From Daphnia carinata (Eukaryota; Arthropoda; Branchiopoda; Diplostraca; Daphniidae), in contig NC_081333.1 of the NCBI RefSeq assembly GCF_022539665.2, forward strand, positions 7,686,971-7,750,970: a stretch of DNA of 64,000 nt. The letters are read 5' to 3'. The notes below the pieces were generated by a model that did no database searches, had not been told where the DNA came from, and saw only the letters and a program-made list of their open reading frames with translations. A program made the position numbers and the translations under genes. Shown one piece after another: positions 1-11,478 of the stretch (its first letter is position 1; each line of letters begins with the position of its first letter).

Positions 1-3000
1 GTCAAGCAAAAGAGAAGGAACATTCCATTCTACCACTGTGATTTCCTCCACATTTTCCTCCCGAAAAAAAAAAAAAAAGTACAAAGTAATTATTATCATC
101 ACAAAATGAAAGGGGAAAAGAAAAGCAAAAAGAAAAAAAAAAAAAAAATGAAATAGCCACCACTAAGAAAAGAAGAAGAAGGCCTTGGCTAGCTGTGGCT
201 AACAACGCTCAAGAGGTCACACACTGCAGGAGACTGGACAGCGAAACACACACACACGTTATTTTTGTTCTCATTTTTTTTTGTGTGTGTGTGTGTGTGT
301 GTATGTTATCTCTCAGCCACACTGTATGTTTTTTTTTTTTTTTTTTTCTTTCTTATAACAGAAAAGTCTTTTTGCTGCCATCCAATAAATTATTAGCAGA
401 CGTACTCGTACACAACACACACACACACACACAGTTCAGGAATCTCATTAAAGATTCTCTCTCTCTCTCTCTTTTTCTTTTGCTTCAAATTTCTCTTTCT
501 GGAAAGAGTTATACTCGACGTATAGTCCTAGTAGCATACACTTGTTTTTTTTTTACCGCATATAAATATACCTGTGCTAGATAATCTGCTGCCGATCGCT
601 GGAGAGCTATTATCAACAACGGCCAACGTCAGAACAACAACACCAACAACGAGAAAAGGAGCTGAAAACAAAAAGGCCAAAGAGGGTGGGAGTGGAGAGC
701 GGGAGAGCACATCATTTCTCACGCTCCCCCCTCCGACAAAAAAAAAAAAGAAAAAAAAGAAAAAGAAAAGAAAGAACTCTTTACCGAGTGCCCCCATCGA
801 GAGAAGCCAAAAAATGAAAACAGCTACTAGTACCAAAGAAATGGACTCCCTTGACTTTGGGTTCCCTTCTTCTTCCAAATTTTGTTTTAATATTCCTCAG
901 CTTATTAGAGACCATTTAGAGAAGAGAGAGAACAAGGACTAGGAACAGAAGAAGAGAAGAGAGGGGGGGGGGGGATCCTGACTCGCATACGCGCAGACAA
1001 ACCGAGGACGGTGCGCTCGTAAAGCAAAAAGACGCAACACACACACACACACAATGACCGTCAACTTACACGAAGAAAAAAAAAAAAAAAAGTCGAGTTG
1101 TTCTGGAACACATTCAACACGGCGGCAACAAAACAACAGAGAAGCCAAAAAAAAAAAAAAAATGAGTCAAAAAAACCAAAATAAACGAAGAAACGGGAAA
1201 ATATGGAGGGCAAGAAAGAGAGAGGCAGAAGGGGGGGGGGGGGTCTCGTGTGTTTCTTCGTCTGCTGGTCTCTTTTTTTGTTTTTTTTTTGTTTTCCTTG
1301 TACATGTAAAATGCGGGCGCGGACCGAGAAAGGGAAGTACTTAACCGTCATTACATCTGGCCTTGGGAACAAATAAAAAGGAAGAAAAAAAAAAAAGAGA
1401 ATATGATTTTCGACGAAGAAGAAGTGGAGGAGGAAGAAAACACGGCGCGTCGTTCAGAGGAGATTGTGTTCGCTCTCCCTTCCTGCCTTGTGTCCATTTT
1501 TGTTTTTCGTGTTAGAACGTCATTCGAAAAACCTCTTGGCTTCGCCCCCCCCCCCACCCTTATTTCCAGGTATTTTTACGGCGTTCGATTGTCGCGCCGT
1601 CATAAAAATCAGGAAGAAAAAGAAACGAAAAAAGATAAACAGAAAATAACGTTTGCCAGTGGAGAGCAAATGAAGAAAAAAGAAAAACCAAACCCTAACC
1701 TTGGCTCGTTTCTCTCTTCGTTCGTTTCGTAAAAAAAAAAGAAAGAAAGAAATGATATTACACACGACGTGGTGGACACACACACACACACACAAAATAT
1801 AATACCTCTATTTGGTTATCCTTTTTTTTTTCGAAAATATTGACGAAGCGTCGTAGTTTGTATGTTTTTTTTTCTAGCTAGAAATCCTCGATTTCTTTAA
1901 ATGTTATGCCGAACTATTTTTTTTTTTTTTTAGGGGAGAAAAAAAAATCGAATTCAAAAATCGTTTGAAAAAAAAAAAAAACTCCGGTGAAAACGACACG
2001 TGTAACCTTCTGACGACTTGACATTTGATGGAGTTTCTTGCATTTCTCGAAATAAACAGGACAAGAAAAAAAAAAAAAAAAAGAGACAAGACGTGATGAC
2101 GACAGTGTGACGATGTTTCCTTGTGGGAAGGTTAGCCGTTTAGGCAATTCAAAATTCGCGGCGGGAAGTCCGACATCTGTCAATCATCTTCCCTCCCCAT
2201 GAAAAACCAACTAACCCCTCAGTCAATCCACCCCTCGTATGTGTTTTTTTTTCTTTTCTATTATTACAAAAAAAAAAAAATAAAAAAAAAATGGAAATGT
2301 TTTAAATATAAAAAAGGAAACACGGGAGGGGGGGGGGCAGTTCTCTCTCATCTTTGTAGGAAAAAAAAAAATCGAATCTCGTCAAGTGAAGAACGAAAAT
2401 GTGTGGAGCGAACAAAACTGATGGGACCCAAACACAACAGATGACACCGACAATGGGACAAGAATGAAAGAGGGGGGGGGGGCATGGGGCGTAGTCGGAA
2501 CTTTAAAAAAAAAAAAAAAAAATCAAGCCGAGGGAAAATTGCCCGTCTCACTGTCACGTACGTAGAGGGACGGCCCGATTCCGTGTTTGTCGGCAGACCC
2601 CCCCCCCCCCCCCCATATTGAATACAAATCAATCGACTTCGCCATCCACACACACACACACACATATACACACCCCTAACGCCCCTCTCCTCCACTTCTT
2701 CTATTCAATTTGAACGATAAAGTCAAAATCGCTGAAAGAAACTAAGCGATTCTTGCCGGATGATTTGAAATTCCCGCTGACACTAGGGGGAATTTTCTTT
2801 TTTTTTTTTGAAAAAAAAAAAAAAAAGATTCACAAGTGGGTCGGTTCCATGTCCACAAAAAAAGATACAAGTGTCGCAAGAAAAAAAAAAAAAAAAAAAA
2901 AAGCGAGTGGTGATGGAAGAAATGGTGGGTTGGGAATCAATTGATAGGCAAACACAAAAGTTTTCGATCCTTCAAAACATCGTTGCTTTCCATATTTTCC

Positions 3001-3096
3001 CAAACTACTCCGGCGATACGGGTATCGAAAAATAAAGAAAGAAAGAAAGTGATGTGACGTGAAGATGAGAATAAAAATGTGATGTCGGTACAGTAC
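1..3096 (-). other. TFAP-2 intron (partial), repeat-rich, no gene seen
   Basis: Intron downstream of the exon ending at 3097, continuing off the left edge. It holds dense poly-A/T runs, GT repeats (282-302), AC repeats (413-433, 1041-1053, 1775-1793, 2647-2663), a G run near 962-974 and a C run near 2597-2614. Open frames here are poly-Lys or poly-Phe artefacts. No AP-2 exon was found on the minus strand. Confidence 0.8.
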
Positions 3097-3215
3097 CTTC
3101 GACTAAGGAGCTGAGTAGAGTGATGTTGGCCGCCTTCCGACGCCCCGCCGGCAGACTCAGTCCTATCCGCTCCAGACTCTCGCGCAACTCACGTCCACCG
3201 TTCTTCGATTTGGCT
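3097..3215 (-). CDS. TfAP-2: TFAP-2 exon 7: basic DNA-binding block
   Basis: This exon has 119 bases, acceptor CTCTTTTATAG and donor GAAG|GTACTG, beginning with the last base of the Arg codon split with exon 6 and ending with one base of Gly. The frame reads [39 protein letters not shown] and G. This is the invariant AP-2 basic segment that contacts DNA; only conservative changes from vertebrate sequences are seen. The next exon should begin with the segment equivalent to EAVHLARDFGY, and no such frame exists in 1-3096. The 5' boundary of the following intron is within reach of a CT/GA microsatellite (about 3221-3239), which forms part of the acceptor pyrimidine tract. Confidence 0.97.
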
Positions 3216-4920
3216 CTATAAAAGAGAGAGAGAGAGAGGGATGTATAAATATTTAATGCGTATAAATGTGATAAAAACGTTTCTAAAGATTTCACAGCAA
3301 AAAAAAAAAAAAGGGGAAATAAAAATAGCCGAGAGCAATAAGGAATATACGATCAACATCAAAACTCTAATCGCATTAAACTCTGATATTTTTCTCTCTT
3401 TGCCGCCTTTAACGTTTGGCGTGTTATGGATTTGATTTTTTCATACATAGAAAAGGAGAGCTCGCAATCTGTGAAACTGCAATCAGCGGTACTTTTTCGT
3501 CCTTCTTTTTTTTTTTTTTTTTTTTTTTTTTTTGTGTCCAAGCTTTTTAAAAGGAAAAGCTGATGACCACTACCAAACACCCACAACCAAACCACCATCT
3601 CAGCTATAAATATTTTTCTTCACTATTTTACTCGTTTTTATGACTCTATACCATTCCATATGCATTCATGATGCTACTAAAGGGGGGGGGGGGCGGGTAG
3701 GTGGTAGTGAGGTGCTATAATCAAGAGCCATCAGGTCAGAGAAAAAAAGAGAAGAAAATCGCCGTTTAAGCCACCCCGTTTTTTTTTTTGTTTTTTTTTT
3801 TTCCTTTTCTAAAGAAAAAGATTTGAGACTCTTTAATGTGCACTGAAGATATGTGTACACACGTTGGTTAAATTATTCAAAAGAGCCCTAACCAGACATT
3901 GTACATACATTTCAAGTGGGTAGGTAGAAAGAACAGACAGAGAAAGATAAATAAGCCAAGGAGCCTTCATTAGCGATAATCAAAAGAGTTTTCTTTTTTT
4001 TTTTTTTTTTTTCTTTCGGTAGGCGTTGCTTCGTCGTCCATCTCCTTCCATTTGGCTTCAAAATGAATGGAGAGAGATTGGGGGGGGGGGGTTCGGTAGT
4101 AACGCAAACGCACCGACGTTCGACCAACTCCTTTGCGATCGTTTCGTGATACGAGAGAGAGAGAGAGAGAGAGAAAAGAAAGGGAGAAATCATTGCCATT
4201 ATGGTAGTCGTTTTCATAAGCAATGCTGCACAAAATGTCGTGTCGTCGCGTCGTGAGTTTTTTTTTTTCTTTTTCAAAAGTTATTCCGAGCCTCCCGCAA
4301 GACGGCCATGACGCAAGCGCAGCATTTTCCTATCGACTGTTTAAAAGACTAGTTTCTCATTGACTGGACACGCAGACTCCGCCCCCTTGGCGATACATTG
4401 TACAACATGAAAAGCCCAGTCAGTTGTTTGTTTGTTTTTTTTTTACTGCAATTTTCTTTAAGATAATCGACAAAAATGATTCTCTAACGTTTAGCAGCAC
4501 ACCCCAGGGTGAGCGATGTATATAAAAAAAAAGGGGGGGGGGGAGGAAATAAAAAAAAAAAAAAAAAAAAAACACGCCCTTAAATATCTGTGACGTGATG
4601 ATTTCATCCGGATAAAAGGTCCGGAGAGAGCAAAAAAAAAAAAAAAAAAAAGGGTCAGGTGATTGAATCAAATCCCTGACAAACAATCGATCAGACTCTC
4701 CCTACACACTTCCACTAAACACTGGTTAGTAAAAAGATGGGGCAAAAAAAAAAAAAAAAAAAAAATATATGAAAAATGAAATAAAACGGGGGATAATCAA
4801 TAGGACCCCCCGCCATCATCGAGAAGGCGAAAATGAGGGCGGAGTTGGGGAATCCATTGCCTTGGCAAACACCACCGGAATTGAATCAAGAGTCCCCGAC
4901 ACACATTGCAAGTGTGTGTG

Positions 4921-4952
<32 letters not shown>

Positions 4953-5359
4953 CTCTTTTTTTTTTTTTTTCATTTACTTGAATCGAGAAACACGGACCAA
5001 ACCGGAACAGAAAGGGGGGGGGGGGGGGGGGGGGGGGGGGGAGGACAAAAAAAAACATAAACAGGCGACATAGAAAAAGACGACACATTTTCTAGCTGCT
5101 ATTAACAAAACAGCGCTGTGGGCCATTGAAAACCAAAAAAAAAATATGTGGATAAAATTTCGAATAGCGTAAGAATGTACCCCCATAAACGTATGAAATG
5201 TTAAGTGGGTACTTGCTAACACTTGCGCAATTTAAACAGCGATTTTTTTTTTCAGGCCTTTAAAAAAAAAAAAAAAAATCAAATGAAACCCCGATGCAGA
5301 TAAAAAAATCTTTATGACGCGTCCTCACGGATAAAAATTACGGGTAAAATAACATGTGG
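3216..5359 (-). other. TFAP-2 intron 6, 3' part
   Basis: Poly-T of 28 at 3506-3533, GA microsatellite at 4154-4175, CT microsatellite at about 4919-4949, and a G run of 28 at 5014-5041. No supported coding sequence. Confidence 0.75.
5014..5041. repeat. Poly-G run of 28
   Basis: Uninterrupted G tract; strong G-quadruplex potential and a likely assembly or sequencing weak point. Other G or C runs lie at 2597-2614, 33000-33010, 42915-42930, 43042-43058, 45303-45320 and 59515-59534. Confidence 0.9.
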
Positions 5360-5559
5360 CTAATGCGATTGAAAATGTAATCGTTTCTCAATGAGTTTTT
5401 CGAAAAGAGATTTGTCGATAACGTGAAAGTGGACTTCGTCGGCGTTGTCCGGGAATATTAAAAACTGGCGCTGCCAAACGTAACAGATGCTAACCTCCCT
5501 AATCGATTTCATCAACTCTTCTGTTGCGCAGTAACGAACGCCCTCAGTACGGAGGGACT
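5360..5559 (-). CDS. Candidate 3'-terminal exon, unknown product (nested gene or truncated AP-2 isoform)
   Basis: A strong acceptor (pyrimidine tract then ATTTACAG) precedes two bases plus 65 codons and a TAG. The product begins SLRTEGVRYCATEEL, continues MKSIREVSICYVWQR, QFLIFPDNADEVHFHV and ends IEKRLHFQSH. It has balanced composition, no low complexity and GC-ending codons, quite unlike the flanking poly-A/T. I do not recognise a family. It lies in the 8-kb last intron, same strand as AP-2. Phase excludes splicing from exon 6 (an early stop results) but fits exon 5 (the split codon becomes Glu). That splice would give an AP-2 activation region without a DNA-binding domain. A nested independent gene is equally possible, but no partner exon was found. 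A chance open frame behind a poly-T acceptor cannot be excluded. Confidence 0.4.
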
Positions 5560-5589
5560 CTGTAAATAAAAAAAAAAAACGGCCAAACC

Positions 5590-5620
<31 letters not shown>

Positions 5621-5749
5621 TAGTTCCACAAAACTAAAAAATTATGCATGATTACGAGGCCCGAAAACGGAAAGTGTGAATTATTAATGTTTAAGATGAG
5701 GTGAGTGGGCGAGGAGTTGTTAGTAATCAACGTTACCGAAAATAAAACA

Positions 5750-5750
<1 letters not shown>

Positions 5751-5784
<34 letters not shown>
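5751..5784. repeat. Poly-A run of 34
   Basis: Uninterrupted A tract. It is followed immediately by TAGGTGAG and is typical of the homopolymer load of this window. Confidence 0.9.
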
Positions 5785-5786
<2 letters not shown>

Positions 5787-5984
5787 GGTGAGATTTAAAA
5801 AAAGAAAAGAATAAAGAATGAAACTTTTGGGTGCCTTTAACGCTTTATATTCTCTATCCAATTGGAACCAGCCGAGTTCACTAGTAAACCATCGCGTGAG
5901 AGTAGCCCATCTCTGTCGATGAAGCTGGCGGAGGCTATTAGCGCTGTTTCCTTCCACCCACCCGAAGAAAAAGTTCGATGTAAC

Positions 5985-6038
5985 GCTGCTGCTGCTGCTG
6001 CTGCTGCTACTACTACTACTACCACCACCACCACCACC
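5985..6038 (+). repeat. Compound trinucleotide repeat (GCT)8(ACT)4(ACC)6
   Basis: Three different trinucleotide blocks abut without interruption. Each step differs by one base, as in a repeat evolving by point mutation plus slippage. In the plus frame from 5862 it would encode Ala8-Thr10 followed by a stop, and TAATAAA occurs right after; in the minus frames it gives Ser, Val or Gly runs. No flanking splice sites support a gene. Confidence 0.9.
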
Positions 6039-8182
6039 AGCACACTTGTATTGTAATAAATAGCCTCTCTCCTTCTGTCTATTTTCATCGTGAATATTCA
6101 TAAGGCTTCTACAACGGGCGAGCTACCCAGTTTCGGAGGGCGCCTTCAGACTCAATTTTTGTTTTTGTTTTTTCTTGCAATTCTTTACCTACTGTGTGAT
6201 GTTGTAGAGAGGTACAACACACACAGTTTTTTTTCCAATGTTTGCGTTATAGCGGGGCAAAGAGTCAGCGTGTGAGAAGTTCGACTGCAGTTAATACGAA
6301 ACGGACGGGGGGGGGGGGGGACTTTCTAACCGCAACAAATGCCAACCGTAAAAAAAGAGGTAAGGGAGAGAAAATAATCGAAGAGGATCATGCAAAACTG
6401 TGCCTCTTTTTTTTTTCTTTTTCTTTTTTAAAAAGGGAGGTACAATACGTAGGATGTTGCGTAATTAGGCTGTTAAAGAATAGCAGAAGACGCTACGAAA
6501 AATGATGACCAAAACAGAAAAGAGGGGGAGACTATCTTTCCATCATCTAAACCCAACGTTTCGTAAGGGGGTTGGAAGGGAATAAAAAGAAGGAAGAGAA
6601 AGATGAGCAAGTCGTTTAAGGGATGATGGGTAACATTGTCTCACTCCCGACGGCATCGTGCACGTCTTAACGCGATGAGAGCTGCCGAGCGGCCCGAACG
6701 TGTTCAGCGTTTCAAATGCGTATCATTCGTTAAGCAGACGGTTGAGGTTAAAAACGGGTGTTGGTCAGAGCCCGCATGTTCTCTTTAACGTTCGTGCAGA
6801 ATAAGGAGAAAGACTACCATGTTCCATGGAGATCGTAGGGCAAGGTAATTGTTACACTAAAAAAAAAAAAAAAAAAAAAAAAAAACTGGACAGAACTGCA
6901 ACATCAAATTTTTTTTTTTTTTTTTTCTTCTTGCTTTCGACGTGGCTCGTCCAATGTCCGTTTCTCGGGAAGAGAATTTATGGAAATTGGCCGAAACGGT
7001 CGGCAGAAGGGCGAGAATTTCGGGAATTGGCACGACCGCACAGAGCTACCACTTTTCTCTGAACTCAAAGAGTTATTTCCCTTTCTTGTATCTCCACCAC
7101 CAAAAAAAGATCATTACACAGGCTAAAAAAAAAAAAAAATAAGAAGCACGAGCAGCAAAAAAAAAAGAAAAAGGGGCAGTTCGTTACGTGTGTGCGTTGT
7201 GCGCCAGACGAAAGGGCCTTGTAATACCGCAACGTTTAAATTGAAGACGGGATCCGACGTCGCGAAATCCCGAAAAAAAAAACTACCACCTCCCTACTCA
7301 TCATTCTTTTCGTTCTCTCATCTCACACTCCCCTCCCCTCCACTCTTGTACAAAATGGTAGCATCGAAAAGAAAACATTGGTAATGAATACCAACCGAGT
7401 TTTCCTTTTTCCTAGTAAACACCACTACTTTTTCAGCGTCTCATTAACGGCAAAAAGCTTTTTCGCCGTTCTTTTCCCGACTTGCCGAATAGAAATGACC
7501 ACATTTCCCACTTGGTCTACTACTTATTTATTATTTTTTTTTTTTCTATTTCTCTTTCTTCGTATGAGCTCTCTCAGTACGAAAAAAAAAAAACCCGCCC
7601 GAACCCCTCATTTTCAAGCCCTGAGCACCACCAATTTTGTTCTTCCTTTTTTCTTTTTTTTTTTTTGCGGGCCCCGAACTCCAAGGTGCATTCGATCCAT
7701 CACAAACGCATTCATTTTTACACATTGACCATCAGCCGTTGTTTTTTTTTTTTTTTTTTTCTTCTTCCTGATGATAAGGCTTATGACGGCAACATAAAAA
7801 ATAAATAAAAAAAAGCGAGTTTCAAAGAAAAAGAAAAAAAAAAAAAAAAAGATAATCATTCTCAAGAAAGAGAAAGAAAAAAAAAAGAGAGTGGAAGAAG
7901 AAGAAAAATATACAGCCAGTCTGTCAGTTCGCTCTGATTGCCAGGTGATTTGTGAGCCGTTGGGATGGATCCAGTTCTACTAGTAAATATATCTTTATGT
8001 TGTATTTTTTTTTTTACTCCGTTCCAGACACGCACTCTTGAACCCCCCTCTTCTTTTTTAAACTCAAATCGGCAAAACAACCAAGTCAGGTTGTATATAT
8101 TTTTTTCTCTCTCTCTCTCTCAATTGATCTTCCAAGCCCGTAAAACATCAAAGCGCAAAATGGGATAGATATTAAAGAGACC

Positions 8183-8217
<35 letters not shown>

Positions 8218-8590
8218 CCTATTGCGTAGAAGAGACGGTTCCATCTATTTTCTTCGGTCTATCTGTCGGCAAAAAGAGAGTCAATCGACCCGTTCGTTCT
8301 CTCTCTATATCCATGCATCCATCACCTCCCCCCCTCCCCCGTACGTTGTTTCTCATCCGATCTAGCTGGAGGCTGTAGAGCAAAATCAATCTCCGCTGGA
8401 AGCGCCTAGTCGCCATGGCAACTAAATGCAATCCGAAAAGCAAAAACTCGCTCGGTTTGCTCGTCAAGCCATTTCCCCGCCATTTTCTCCATACTCCTAC
8501 ACCCTGGCAAGTCTATCGTTATTCAACATCTATCTCGCGCGCCAGCGATAAGAGAAGAGCCCGCTCCTCCTTCGATGACATTATAAAAAT

Positions 8591-8666
8591 AGATGAAATA
8601 ATAATCTTTTTTTTTTAAAGAAAAGATTATTATTTCATCTTTTTATACATATATATATGTATAAAA
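8591..8666. repeat. Perfect inverted repeat (20-bp arms) plus adjoining 26-bp palindrome
   Basis: Arms 8591-8610 and 8621-8640 are perfectly complementary around a 10-base loop, and the stem extends outward by several A-T pairs with a one-base bulge. Directly after it, 8641-8666 is a perfect 26-bp palindrome centred on alternating TA. Together they form the strongest secondary-structure signal I found. Confidence 0.9.
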
Positions 8667-9514
8667 ACCTATCTTGTTTTTTTGTGGGCTATTAAAAATG
8701 TTTTTCTTAAGGATTCTGATTGGACGATTCAACGCTGTTTTTTGTTTTTTTAAGGTGTGCTTAGGCTAGTTGGAGAGGAACATGTTTCTTGTCTTGCCAA
8801 CAAGAAACACAAAATAAGGCCATTCACTGTCACAGCCAGCTGAGCGAAATGATGAACCAGGCGGCAAATGAAGCAACAGACAAAAACACACACAAACACA
8901 CACAAACTATGGTGTTCGGTTAAAAAAAAAGAAAAAAAAGAAAGGGAACCCATCCGTGCCGGAGAGTTTTGGTCGGTCGTCATCGTAATGTTATAACAAC
9001 AAAAACAACAAGAAAAAAAAAAAAAATAAATAAATAGCCGGAGATGATAAGAGACCGTGTAGAAAAAAAAGAAACACAGGGGCGGCCATCAAACGAATCG
9101 ACAACCCAAACTATTTAACGTTTCCTTCGGGAAAGAAAAAAAAAAAAATGTTCCCAGCAGCTCTTCGCGTTTTGCATTCTTTCATCACCATCAAAAGATG
9201 TAACAAATAAAAACAGACACTTGATTCGATTATGGATCAGATTTGGCCGCAAACGTTTTCTCGTAAAAATAAAAAATCAAATCAAATAAATAAATTGCCT
9301 CTTTGTAAAAAAAAAAATAATAAAATAAAGTGAGAGAAAAATCATTCGAATAAAAGAAAAATTGTGTGATAAGAATAGAGGGGACCAGTACGCTAGAGTC
9401 TCTATAAAAAAAAAACAACAATGGCATTGGGGGGGGAAAAAAAAAATTTGTACGAACGGACATGCGTCTTTTCATATGAGGATTACACGATAAAAAATTG
9501 CTATTCTTCTTTTC

Positions 9515-9549
<35 letters not shown>

Positions 9550-11306
9550 TTAAACTTGGCGGGCTGTCTTTCTCCTGCTTGGCTCAAGTGGAAGCTGAAG
9601 CTATCGACAGATGAGAGAGCAAGAACTCTATCGTGGCGCGTGACTCGGCACAGTCTATCCGCTTCTTTTTATTCCTCGATATTTGAAAAAATTCCCGATT
9701 TTGATTTTTCTTTTTACTCTTTACATTTGTCTGTGGTGACGAGGAATTAAAAGGAGGGGAAAAAAAAGACACACTCGCACACGCACAAGATACGCAAGAA
9801 AAGAAAAGAAAAGAAAAAAAAAAAACACGGGAGGGAATGAATCTCGTTATTCCCAACTCTTTTTGTTTGGCTATTGTTTGCAAGCTTTTGTTACATTTCG
9901 GGCTGCGCGGACGGGTCGCGGCCCGTCGTTCTAAAGTGTCCGTACGCACAGTGTGTAATGAAAATGTGTTGGAATGATATTCCAAACTTTTGGGGGCTCC
10001 TTCTTCGCGACGAAAAAAAACAAAAAAAAACAGCACAGAGACAAGCCGAAAAACCCCTCACGGAACATTTTTAAAGACAAAACAAAAAAAAAGGAGGGAT
10101 ATAGAGGAGCCAAAGAATTCAGATGATTGGTAAGAAAGAAAAAAAAAAAAAAAAAAAAAAGGGAGCGGGGAAGACAAGAGATAAGAGTGTGACTGGCGCC
10201 CCCCCCGACACAACAACAAGACAACAAAAACGAAACAAATCTGTTCCGCTGTCGTCTTTTTTTTGTTTTTTTTTGTTTTTTTTGGCTTTTCTTTTCCCGC
10301 GTGCTATTCAAGACATCAATAGAACGATCAACATAATCGAATCATTTGTTACCGCCCTTCATTCTTTTTCAGAGATTCCCGTTTGTTGCCGCTGTTCTAT
10401 TCCTGCCACATTTGCCAACACACAAACATGCACCGAGATAGGTAAAGAAAAAAAAAAAACAAAAAAAAGAAAAGATAAACTTTATTCCAAACTCCACGTG
10501 ATTCCGGATTCCTTTTTCTGTCATTCCAGTCCGACTCATTTCAATATCACAAGACAAAGACGGTCGCGGAAAAAAAAAAAAAGAGCAAAAAATTCAATCG
10601 AATTGGAGAGAGAGAGAGAGAGAGAAGAAAAAAAAGAAAAAGGGGGGAATGAGCCAACCCAAATTCCTATACGACGGCAGATTGGAAACGCGAAAAAAAA
10701 TATCTTAGACTTCGCTACCCGACTGCTTCTTTACCTTTCAAAGTTATTATTACTTTTGCCTTTCTTTCTCGTTTTTCGAATGAGCAAAGAAAAATACTTA
10801 TGTTTCCATCCTTTTCAAACTTCTATCCGTCAAACACAAACGAAGCGACAGGATCATCATTTTTTATTTCATTTCTAAAACCTCCCACCATTTCTTTTTG
10901 CCCCTTCCGAGTTTGTTTCGACCCACGCCACATCAAGTTGAAGAAAAAAAAAAAAAGCAGCAGCCACCTTTTCTTTTGCGGGCCGACTCCTCCTCCCAGC
11001 CCCCCCCCCCTTCTTCATCAAGACGAACGAAGCGAGCGATCGGACAGACAGCAGCGGTGGCCGTCGTCGTGAGGAATCAGAATAGGGAGGGAAACTGGCA
11101 GGCCAATTTGAATGTTGGCCCTTTTTTTTTTTCTTTCCCACTCGCTGGCTTATTTTTTTTTTTTCAATGTCGTTGCCAAGGCAATCAAAAGGCAAAAGAA
11201 GAAGGAGGAGGAGACATATGGACATGTTTCGAATGAGATACTGTATATGCTAATAGAAACGGAAAGAGAAGGGAAAAAATAATGTGTTGTGTTTTTTTTT
11301 TCTTAC

Positions 11307-11478
11307 CTGCGAAGGACTCCGCCGAGAAGGGAGGCGTTGAGGCATTCGGGCGGTGAGAGGCGTCGCTGGACTTCGCCGACCGTCACCTTGTACTTGGACG
11401 TGGACGAAAGGAGAGACAGCCGACCGGGCACCGAGCAGAATACGTCCGTCGGGGAAACTGGGCCAGACAGCAACACAT
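11307..11478 (-). CDS. TfAP-2: TFAP-2 exon 6: start of the conserved DNA-binding region
   Basis: The frame runs [13 protein letters not shown], then [37 protein letters not shown] and SLLGGVLR, a near-perfect match to the AP-2 core found in all animals. The donor is CGCAG|GTAAGA, ending in phase 2. Two acceptors are possible: CCAAAG (exon start 11478, 172 bases) or CTGGCCCAG (exon start 11457, 151 bases). Both keep phase with the previous exon, differing by seven residues. The downstream one has a better pyrimidine tract and a CAG; the upstream one keeps the residues that align with the vertebrate INKD-x-LxGG segment. NAGNAG-like choice or alternative use of both is possible. Confidence 0.96.

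Larger units (their letters stand above)
5560..11306 (-). other. TFAP-2 intron 6, 5' part
   Basis: Long intron with dense homopolymers. Points of interest: compound trinucleotide repeat at 5985-6038, a homopolymer-free GC-richer island at about 6620-6850, GT repeat at 8185-8216 and a long perfect hairpin at 8591-8666. The longest frame here (10123-10878 plus) is broken up by poly-Lys and Arg-Glu repeats and is not supported. No upstream partner for the 5559-5360 exon could be identified. Confidence 0.7.

Noticed and set aside
5837-6101. Frames with Ala, Thr, Ser, Val or Gly runs
   Set aside because: Produced by the compound triplet repeat in different frames; no splice support.
10123-10878. 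251-codon plus-strand frame
   Set aside because: Longest frame in the window but built from poly-Lys, poly-Phe and Arg-Glu microsatellite translations; no recognisable domain and antisense to AP-2 intron.
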